Positions 19,104 to 25,698 of a DNA stretch of 64,000 nt are shown here, one piece after another. The notes under the pieces were generated by a model. That model did not search any database. It saw only the letters and a program-made list of their open reading frames with translations, and had not been told where the DNA came from. Numbering within the stretch: the first letter of the stretch is position 1; each line of letters opens with the position of its first letter. The position numbers and the translations under genes are program-made. This DNA comes from SURF-13 sp041695325 (GTDB lineage: Bacteria; Pseudomonadota; Gammaproteobacteria; SURF-13), in the NCBI GenBank assembly GCA_041695325.1, contig JBGFRC010000029.1, positions 5,790 through 69,789 on the forward strand, in the 5' to 3' direction.

Positions 19104-20981
19104 ATGGCGGGTTTGGCATCTACTGTGGTCACTCGCCGCGCGGCGGTGATACTGCATGATCTCATCATGGCGGCGCTCGCCTGGATGCTGGCCGTCTGGG
19201 CGCGCCATGATTTCTCCCTTATGCTGAATCAGTCCGGTCTGTTGCAGCTCGCCCCGTGGATAGTCGCCGCCCAGGGGGTGATATTATGGTGGACCGGCAC
19301 CTATCGCGGTTTATGGCGCTTCGCCAGTGTCGCCGACCTGTGGAACATCATGCGCAGCGCGCTGCTCGGCGTGCTGGCGATCGCGCTGGGTTTGTTCCTG
19401 TTCAACCGTCTGGAAGGCGTGCCGCGCGGGGTGCTGCTGCTTTATCCGGTGTTTCTGGTGATGCTGCTGGGCGCGCCGCGGCAAATGTATCGGCTGTGGA
19501 AAGACCACCGCGTTACCCTGTTCGACCGCGCGGAGCGCAAGCGCGTGCTGTTGCTCGGCGCCGGCAGGGGGGGCGAAGCGCTGGTGCGCGACATGCTGCA
19601 CAGTGCGGAGTATCTTCCGGTGGGATTTCTGGACGATAACCCGGAACTGAAGGGCGCGAAGATTCACGGCGTTCCTCTGCTGGGCACACTGGAGGAACTG
19701 CCCCACGTCGTGCGGCGCAAGGACGTGGACGTGATCGTGATCGCCATGCCATCGGCGACCAACGCGCAAATGCAGCGCGCCGTTTCGCTGTGCGAACAAA
19801 CCGCCGTTCCGTTCCGGGCCCTGCCGCGCCTGCGCGACCTGGTTTCCGGGCAATCCGCGTTGCAAGCGCTGAAAGAGGTGGCGCTGGAAGACCTGCTCAA
19901 CCGCGAGACGGTGTCGCTGGACTGGCAAGCAATCCGAAACGGCTTGACGGGCAAAACCGTGCTCATCACCGGCGGCGGCGGCTCCATCGGCTCCGAACTG
20001 TGCCGCCAGGTGGCGCGTCTGGGGGTGAGCGCGCTGCTGATCTATGAGCGCAGCGAATTCAATCTCTACGGCATCGAGATGGAATTGCGCGAAAAATTCC
20101 CCAACCTTACTCTGCAAGCCTGCCTCGGCGACGTGTGCGACGCGAGCGCGGTGCGGCACCTGTTGCAGCGGCACCGGCCGGAGGTCATCTTCCACGCCGC
20201 GGCCTACAAGCACGTGCCGATGCTGGAGCATCAGGTGCGCGAGGCGGTGCGCAACAACGTGTTCGGCACCAAGACGTTGATTGAAGAAGCCGAGCGCTGC
20301 GGTTGCGCCACGTTCGTGCTGATCTCCACCGACAAGGCGGTCAATCCCACCAACGTCATGGGCGCCTCCAAGCGCATCGCCGAGATCTTCGCCCAGGCGC
20401 TGGGACGCCGCTCCACAATGCGCCTCATCACGGTGCGCTTCGGCAACGTGCTGGGCTCTGCGGGGAGCGTGGTGCCCTTGTTCCAGAAGCAGATTGCGGC
20501 GGGCGGGCCGGTCACGGTCACGCACCCGGAGATCACCCGTTTCTTCATGACCACCCCCGAAGCCTGCCAGCTCATCATGCAGGCTTCGGTGATCGGCAAG
20601 GGCGGGGAAATCTACGTGCTCGACATGGGCAAGCCGGTGTCCATCGCCTATCTCGCGCAGCAGATGATCCGCCTGTCGGGCAAGATTCCGGGCAAGGACG
20701 TTAAAATCGTCTACACCGGCCTGCGCCCGGGTGAAAAGCTGTACGAGGAACTGTTTCATGAGCAGGAAAAGCTCACGCCCACCTCGCATCCCAAGATATT
20801 GTTCGCCCAATGCCGCGACTATGACTGGCAATCGTTGTATGAGCATCTGGAGGAGCTTGGCGCGGCCTGCGATGACTATGACGAGCCGCGCCTGCGCATG
20901 TTGGTCAAGCGCATGGTGCCGGAGCTTGATGAAGCGCCGGACGGCCGGCCCTCCAACATCGTTCCCCTGGCCCGCACATGA
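19104..20981 (+). CDS. WbpM/CapD-type membrane nucleotide-sugar 4,6-dehydratase
   Basis: The 625-residue protein has four N-terminal membrane helices (to about residue 140), a CoA-binding-like Rossmann region (LLLGAGRGGEALVRDML) and a C-terminal extended SDR domain. That domain starts with ITGGGGSIGSELCRQ (about residue 288) and carries the altered catalytic set S..M...K in STDKAVNPTNVMGASKR, typical of WbpM, FlaA1 and PglF, where Met replaces Tyr. It converts UDP-GlcNAc to its 4-keto-6-deoxy form for O-antigen sugars. The start ATG follows the upstream stop directly, and the end overlaps galU by 4 bases. Confidence 0.93.
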   Translation: MAGLASTVVTRRAAVILHDLIMAALAWMLAVWARHDFSLMLNQSGLLQLAPWIVAAQGVILWWTGTYRGLWRFASVADLWNIMRSALLGVLAIALGLFLFNRLEGVPRGVLLLYPVFLVMLLGAPRQMYRLWKDHRVTLFDRAERKRVLLLGAGRGGEALVRDMLHSAEYLPVGFLDDNPELKGAKIHGVPLLGTLEELPHVVRRKDVDVIVIAMPSATNAQMQRAVSLCEQTAVPFRALPRLRDLVSGQSALQALKEVALEDLLNRETVSLDWQAIRNGLTGKTVLITGGGGSIGSELCRQVARLGVSALLIYERSEFNLYGIEMELREKFPNLTLQACLGDVCDASAVRHLLQRHRPEVIFHAAAYKHVPMLEHQVREAVRNNVFGTKTLIEEAERCGCATFVLISTDKAVNPTNVMGASKRIAEIFAQALGRRSTMRLITVRFGNVLGSAGSVVPLFQKQIAAGGPVTVTHPEITRFFMTTPEACQLIMQASVIGKGGEIYVLDMGKPVSIAYLAQQMIRLSGKIPGKDVKIVYTGLRPGEKLYEELFHEQEKLTPTSHPKILFAQCRDYDWQSLYEHLEELGAACDDYDEPRLRMLVKRMVPELDEAPDGRPSNIVPLART

Positions 20982-21883
20982 CGCCGTTACGTAAAGCTGT
21001 GTTTCCGGTGGCGGGCCTCGGCACGCGCTTTCTGCCCGCAACCAAGGCCAGCCCCAAGGAAATGTTGCCGGTGGTGGACAAGCCGCTGATCCAGTACGCG
21101 GTAGAAGAGGCGGTGAGCGCCGGCGTCACGGAGATGATCTTCGTCACCAGCAGCAACAAGCGCGCCATCGAGGATCATTTCGACCGTTCATTCGAGCTGG
21201 AGTATGAGCTGGAGCGGCGCGGGCGTTTGGCGCTGCTCGCCGAGGTGCGCGGCATACTGCCCAAGGGCGTGTCGTGCGCCTATATCCGCCAGCCCGAAGC
21301 GCTGGGTCTGGGACATGCGGTATTGTGCGCCAGGGACCTCATCAAGGACGAACCCTTTGCGGTGATACTGGCCGATGACTTGATTCATGATGGCGGGCGC
21401 GGCTGCCTGGCGCAAATGGTTGCGCTTTACGAACTGCACCGGTGCAGCCTGCTTGCGGTGGAGGAGATCGCGCGCAGCGATGCCGGCAAGTACGGTATCG
21501 TGGACAGTGTGACCTGGCAGGGCGGGCTGCGCCGCGTCACGGCTCTGGTGGAAAAGCCGGCGCCGGAACACGCGCCGTCCACGCTCGCCGTGGTGGGGCG
21601 CTACATCCTCACGCCGCGCATCTTCGATTTGATCGGCGTGAGGGCTACGGCCGCGCATGGCGAGATTCAACTGACCGACGCCATCGCCGCTCTGCTTGAG
21701 CAGGAAACCGTGCTGGCCTATCCATTCACGGGCAAGCGCTACGATTGCGGCAGCAAGCTGGGCTACCTTCAGGCCACGGTGGAATACGCCCTGCGCCATC
21801 CGGAACTGGGCCGGCCGTTCAGATCATATCTGGATGAACGTCATGCCCGTGATGACGCCGCGTCACGGCGTAAGACCCGTTAA
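20978..21883 (+). CDS. galU: UTP-glucose-1-phosphate uridylyltransferase
   Basis: It makes UDP-glucose for envelope polysaccharides. The N-terminal nucleotide-binding signature AVFPVAGLGTRFLPATKASPKEMLPVVDKP is complete, followed by IRQPEALGLGHAVLCA and VVGRYILTPRIFDLI. Length (301 residues) fits GalU. The start overlaps the previous gene by 4 bases, and the stop shares one base with the hemH start, so it sits within a tight operon with the two glycan genes. Confidence 0.96.
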   Translation: MTPLRKAVFPVAGLGTRFLPATKASPKEMLPVVDKPLIQYAVEEAVSAGVTEMIFVTSSNKRAIEDHFDRSFELEYELERRGRLALLAEVRGILPKGVSCAYIRQPEALGLGHAVLCARDLIKDEPFAVILADDLIHDGGRGCLAQMVALYELHRCSLLAVEEIARSDAGKYGIVDSVTWQGGLRRVTALVEKPAPEHAPSTLAVVGRYILTPRIFDLIGVRATAAHGEIQLTDAIAALLEQETVLAYPFTGKRYDCGSKLGYLQATVEYALRHPELGRPFRSYLDERHARDDAASRRKTR

Positions 21884-22914
21884 TGAGCGCGCCTGCCCGT
21901 GATGACGCGCACGGGGCATCGCCCGTCAGCGGAGTATTGATCAGCAACCTGGGCACGCCGGACGCGCCCACCGCTCAAGCCTTGCGCCGCTATCTGGGGG
22001 AATTTCTCCGGGATCCGCGCGTGGTGGACATGCCGCGCTGGCTATGGTGGCCGATATTGCACGGCGTGATACTGCGCATCCGCCCCGCGCGCTCCGCGCA
22101 CGCCTACGCAAAGGTCTGGAGCGAGCAGGGTTCCCCGCTGCTGGCGAACTCGCAGCGTCAGGCGGCGGCCTTGCAGAAGGTATTAAATGCACGCTTCCAG
22201 GGACGGGTGCAGGTGGCGCTGGGCATGCGCTACGGCAAACCTTCTCTGGAGGACGCGTTCAATCAATTGCGCGCCGCTAACGCCGCGCGTGTAGTGTTGC
22301 TGCCGCTGTATCCTCAATATTCCTCTTCCACCACCGCTTCGACCTTCGACGCGGCGGCGGCGATACTCAAAAAATGGAAAAACATCCCCGAGCTGCGCCT
22401 GGTGAAGCAGTATCACCACGAACCCGCGTATATTAAAGCTGTGGCGGAATCCATCCGCGATCATTGGCGCGGGCGCGAACCGGGCGAGCGACTGTTGTTT
22501 TCCTTTCACGGGCTGCCGCAGCGTTTTCTCGAACGGGGTGACCCCTATTATTACCAGTGCCACAAAACCGCTCGCCTGGTTGCGGAGCAATTGCAGCTGT
22601 CCGGCGACCGGTGGAAAGTAAGTTTTCAGTCGCGCTTCGGGCGCGAGCCGTGGTTGCAGCCTTACACGGATCATACTCTGCAACAGTGTACCGGCGCCGG
22701 CATAAAAAGTGTGGACATAGTATGTCCGGGATTTTCCGCCGACTGCCTGGAGACTCTGGAGGAAATCGCCTTGCAGAATCGCGATTTGTTTCTGCAATCC
22801 GGCGGCGAACGTTATCACTACATCCCTGCGTTGAACGATCATCCCGCGCATATCGAGGCGCTGGCCGATATTGCCGCGAAGCATGCTTGCAACTGGCTCA
22901 AAGCGGACACTTGA
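21883..22914 (+). CDS. hemH: Ferrochelatase
   Basis: It inserts iron into protoporphyrin IX in the last step of heme synthesis. ISNLGTPDAPTAQALRRYLGEFL marks the N-terminus, the active-site His lies in LLFSFHGLPQRFLERGDPYYYQC (about residue 208), and VDIVCPGFSADCLETLEEI is the C-terminal signature. The 343-residue length is normal. The gene starts on the last base of the galU stop codon. A separate promoter follows it. Confidence 0.96.
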   Translation: MSAPARDDAHGASPVSGVLISNLGTPDAPTAQALRRYLGEFLRDPRVVDMPRWLWWPILHGVILRIRPARSAHAYAKVWSEQGSPLLANSQRQAAALQKVLNARFQGRVQVALGMRYGKPSLEDAFNQLRAANAARVVLLPLYPQYSSSTTASTFDAAAAILKKWKNIPELRLVKQYHHEPAYIKAVAESIRDHWRGREPGERLLFSFHGLPQRFLERGDPYYYQCHKTARLVAEQLQLSGDRWKVSFQSRFGREPWLQPYTDHTLQQCTGAGIKSVDIVCPGFSADCLETLEEIALQNRDLFLQSGGERYHYIPALNDHPAHIEALADIAAKHACNWLKADT

Positions 22915-22920
22915 CGGGCG

Positions 22921-22948
22921 TTGTACTATTAAGACATCGGGGTATAAT
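22921..22948 (+). promoter_or_regulatory. Sigma-70 promoter for the histone-like gene
   Basis: TTGTAC at 22921-22926 and a consensus TATAAT at 22943-22948 are separated by 16 bases. The -10 overlaps an ATG at 22947. Transcription from it would start downstream of that ATG, so the true start must be the later ATG at 22986, which has its own GGAG site. Confidence 0.6.
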
Positions 22949-22985
22949 GAACAGCACCGATCATGCCCATGCAGGAGAAAAATAC

Positions 22986-23387
22986 ATGGCTAAAATGAAG
23001 AAGGCTGCACTAGTGAGCAAGAAAAGAAAGGCTGGTTTGGTTCGCGGAAAGCGCGGGAAAATAACACGTGCGATAAAAGTAACGCGGCGCAAGAAACGCG
23101 CAAAGATTAAATTGAGCGCCGCCACGTTGAAGCGGCTGGCGGCGAAGGAGCGAGTCGCCCAAGCCAGGGCCGAGGCCGCGGTGAAGGCGGCCGCGAAGCG
23201 CGCCCGGGCGGCGGCCAAGAAGACCATGGCGCGCATGATGAAGGCCAAACGCAAGGCTGTGCGCGCATTCGAGAAAAAGTGGGAGCGTAAATACTTCATC
23301 AAGCTGGCGCGCATGCAACGGGCGGCGGCGAGAAGGGCGGCCGCCACGAAAAGAAAGGCGGTAAAAAAAGTCGCGCGCGGCTGGTAG
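22986..23387 (+). CDS. Lys/Arg/Ala-rich histone H1-like (AlgP-type) protein
   Basis: A 133-residue, strongly basic protein made almost wholly of Lys, Arg and Ala, with runs such as AAVKAAAKRARAAAKKTMARMM and RAAARRAAATKRKAVKKV. It resembles the C-terminal tails of AlgP/AlgR3 and bacterial histone H1-like proteins, which bind DNA without sequence preference. A short central segment (FEKKWERKYFIKLARMQ) contains the only aromatic residues. I chose ATG at 22986 because of the GGAG upstream and the promoter position. Low sequence complexity makes homology assignment weak, but a nucleoid-associated role is the most reasonable inference. Confidence 0.75.
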   Translation: MAKMKKAALVSKKRKAGLVRGKRGKITRAIKVTRRKKRAKIKLSAATLKRLAAKERVAQARAEAAVKAAAKRARAAAKKTMARMMKAKRKAVRAFEKKWERKYFIKLARMQRAAARRAAATKRKAVKKVARGW

Positions 23388-23393
23388 ACCTAT

Positions 23394-23545
23394 CAGGTTG
23401 TTGAAAAAGCCCTTCCATGGGCTTTTTCAACTCGCAAAGCGAAAAGTGTCATTTTCGCTTTGCTTCATTTTTCAAGCACATAAAGCGTGCTTGAAAAATG
23501 GCGGTGCGTCCCTGCACCGCACGCAGGCTGTTTCTCAACAGCCTG
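23394..23545. mobile_element. MITE-like element of nested hairpins with 4-bp flanking repeat
   Basis: Terminal inverted repeats CAGGTTGTTGA (23394-23404) and TCAACAGCCTG (23535-23545) differ at one base. CTAT occurs on both sides (23390-23393 and 23546-23549), as expected for a target duplication. Inside are perfect hairpins of 13 bp (23400-23431), 12 bp (23434-23463), 14 bp (23466-23500) and 7 bp (23501-23520), and the right end can also fold on itself (CAGGCTGTT / AACAGCCTG). No gene is encoded. The first hairpin could also terminate the histone-like gene transcript. Confidence 0.65.
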
Positions 23546-23561
23546 CTATCTACACCCAGCG

Positions 23562-24794
23562 TCAGGTGAGACCGGCAAATAGCTGCACCGTCACCGGCGC
23601 GCCGGGTGAGACCTCCGTGCACCCCTCAGGCAGGATGATGAAGCAGTCGGCCTTGCTCATGGAGCTGAGGATGCCGGAGCCCTGCGCCCCGGTGGTGCGC
23701 ACCGTCATCTGACCCGCGCCGTCGCGTTCGATGACGCCGCGCAGAAACTCGGTGCGCCCGGCGGCCTTTTCGAGACGTTCGGTACAGTTCACCCGCAGGG
23801 TATACGCCGTGTGCTCCTGCATGCCCATCAGCTTGCGCAGCCCGGGCAGCACGAACTGGTAAAAGGTGACCATGGCGGACACCGGGTTGCCGGGCAGGCC
23901 GAAAAAATGCGCGCGCCCGATGCGGCCGAAGGCCAAAGGCTTGCCGGGCTTCATGGCGATGCGCCAGAAATTCACTTCGCCCAGTTCGGCCAGGATTTCC
24001 CGGATGTAATCGGTCTCGCCCACCGAAGCGCCGCCGCTGCTGAGGATGATGTCAGCCGCTTTCGCCGCTTCAGCCAGCGCCGCGCGCACCTGTTCGCGCT
24101 CATCGCGCACGATGCCCCTGTCCAGGCACGTCACTCCCGTCTGCGCCAGCAGCGCGCGCAAAGTGTAGCGATTGCTGTCGTGAATCTGTCCCGTTCCGAG
24201 CGGCTCATCCACCTCGCGCAGCTCATCGCCGGTGGACAGCAACGCGACGCGCGTGCGCCGGTAAACGCTCACCGTGGCGATACCGAGCGAGGCCAGCAGG
24301 CCCAGATCTGCGGGCTGGAGGCGTCTGCCGAGCTTTAACACCGCGTCCCCGCGCGCAATGTCCTCGCCCGCCTGGCGCACATGCTGGCCGGGCATATGTC
24401 CCGGTGCAAGGCGCAGGATACCGCCAACGTGCTCCGCCTGCTCCTGCATGATGACGGTATCGGCGCCTTGCGGCAGCATGGCGCCGGTCATGATGCGTAT
24501 GCACTCGCCCGGACCCAGTGCTGCGCCATAAGGTTTGCCCGCCAGCGCCGCGCCCACGATTTTTAAAGCACGCATGCCGCCGGCCGGCAGATCGGCGCTG
24601 TTCAGCGCATAGCCGTCCATGGCCGAGTTGGCGTAAGGCGGCACTTCCACGCCGGAACACACGTCTGCGCCAAGCACGCGCCCCAGACTGTCGGCGAGGG
24701 CGACTTGTTCGCATTCGGCAATAGGGATGATGGCGGCGCGGATACGCCGCACCGCCTCTTCAACGCCGAGCAAGGTGGAGTTTTTCTCGGTCAT
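23562..24794 (-). CDS. moeA: Molybdopterin molybdenumtransferase
   Basis: It inserts molybdate into adenylated molybdopterin. The 410-residue protein shows VPPYANSAMDGYAL near residue 52, IMTGAMLPQGADTVIMQE near 106, and the MoCF-binding domain motifs STGDELRE, ILSSGGASVGETDYI and FGLPGNPVSAMVTF. It overlaps the mobA stop by 4 bases, so the two form a minus-strand pair. Both are placed next to the molybdenum-dependent nitrate reductase gene cluster. Confidence 0.96.
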   Translation of the reverse strand: MTEKNSTLLGVEEAVRRIRAAIIPIAECEQVALADSLGRVLGADVCSGVEVPPYANSAMDGYALNSADLPAGGMRALKIVGAALAGKPYGAALGPGECIRIMTGAMLPQGADTVIMQEQAEHVGGILRLAPGHMPGQHVRQAGEDIARGDAVLKLGRRLQPADLGLLASLGIATVSVYRRTRVALLSTGDELREVDEPLGTGQIHDSNRYTLRALLAQTGVTCLDRGIVRDEREQVRAALAEAAKAADIILSSGGASVGETDYIREILAELGEVNFWRIAMKPGKPLAFGRIGRAHFFGLPGNPVSAMVTFYQFVLPGLRKLMGMQEHTAYTLRVNCTERLEKAAGRTEFLRGVIERDGAGQMTVRTTGAQGSGILSSMSKADCFIILPEGCTEVSPGAPVTVQLFAGLT

Positions 24795-25414
24795 GCACCG
24801 TAGTAGTTTACGGCAAATCCGCTTTCAGTGACGTGTTTCAGCTTGGCGTAATCATCAGGGGTGTTCAGATTCAGAAATGCCTCCGGCTGATCGGAAAAAT
24901 CCGCCAGCGAGTGGAGTTGACGCCTCAGCCATTCATGAACCGCGCGTCCGCCGTTATTTAAATAGTTCTGCAAATCAGGTGCGAGATTGCGCTGCAGCAA
25001 AACATACACCGGTTGCAGGCGGATCCCGTCATGCGCCACGCACACGCTGGCGCCGGCCTGCACCAGCGCAGCCAGCATGCGGCGCGCATACCGGCGCGGC
25101 GGCGCTGGCGAGTCACAGGGTACGGTGAGAATGTAATCCGTCTCGGCATGGCGCATGGCGCTTATTATCCCGGCCAGCGGTCCGCACTGTTCAGCGGCGC
25201 CGTCCTCCACTACCGGCACGCCGTAACGCGCGTAACGCGCCAGATTGCGATTGGCGTTAATGATCATCCGGTCAACCTGCGGCGCCAGCCGGTGCAGCAT
25301 ATGTTCCACCAGCGGCTTCCCCCCAAGCTCCAGCAAACCCTTGTCTGCGCCCTGCAGGCGCCGTCCCTGTCCGCCCGCGAGGATTACTCCGGTGATGGCA
25401 ACGTGTGCGTGCAT
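24791..25414 (-). CDS. mobA: Molybdenum cofactor guanylyltransferase
   Basis: It adds GMP to Mo-molybdopterin to form the MGD cofactor needed by DMSO-reductase-family enzymes such as the nitrate reductase nearby. The nucleotidyltransferase signature ITGVILAGGQGRRLQGADKG opens the protein, followed by ADRMI-like VDRMIINANRNL and GPLAGIISAMRHAETDYILTVPCDSP. I chose ATG at 25414 (MHAHVAITG, 207 residues). An in-frame ATG at 25435 would add seven residues without family support. Confidence 0.93.
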   Translation of the reverse strand: MHAHVAITGVILAGGQGRRLQGADKGLLELGGKPLVEHMLHRLAPQVDRMIINANRNLARYARYGVPVVEDGAAEQCGPLAGIISAMRHAETDYILTVPCDSPAPPRRYARRMLAALVQAGASVCVAHDGIRLQPVYVLLQRNLAPDLQNYLNNGGRAVHEWLRRQLHSLADFSDQPEAFLNLNTPDDYAKLKHVTESGFAVNYYGA

Positions 25415-25509
25415 CCTGGTTGATGGATTCAGCAATTCTCATACCAAAAGAAAATATCCATGCCTGGCGCGAACTGGCGCGTCATTGCGCCTATCCGCGG
25501 GGAATTTTT

Positions 25510-25557
25510 TGCACCAAATGCGTGAATCAAAATGCACCGCTGCTGTAATTTGGTGCA
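25510..25557 (+). promoter_or_regulatory. NtrC-like half-sites upstream of nirB
   Basis: TGCACCAAAT at 25510-25519 and ATTTGGTGCA at 25548-25557 form a perfect 10-bp inverted repeat, with a further TGCACC at 25533-25538. TGCACC and GGTGCA are the half-sites of NtrC enhancers, although the usual spacing is shorter. They lie 85-130 bp upstream of a sigma-54 type promoter, the normal enhancer distance. Confidence 0.55.
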
Positions 25558-25639
25558 GGCTGTGCCGCTGCATTTATTTTTATTGGTCAGATTCGGATAA
25601 AAATTAAGTGAAAACAATTGATTAGGCTAATAAACGATA

Positions 25640-25656
25640 TTGGCCCATAACTTGCT
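25640..25656 (+). promoter_or_regulatory. Sigma-54 (RpoN) promoter of the nitrate assimilation operon
   Basis: TTGGCCCATAACTTGCT matches the -24/-12 consensus (TTGGCAC-N5-TTGCT) with one change. The invariant GG (25642-25643) and GC (25654-25655) are separated by exactly 10 bases. It lies 43 bases upstream of the nirB start. With the NtrC-like half-sites it suggests activation under nitrogen limitation. Confidence 0.65.
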
Positions 25657-25698
25657 GAGCGATCTTACTGTTCGAGGCTTGGAGTGACGAGGTTTCAG

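Noticed and set aside
23394..23545. Reading the multi-hairpin stretch as a CRISPR array
   Set aside because: The hairpins differ from each other and no equal-length direct repeats or spacers are present.
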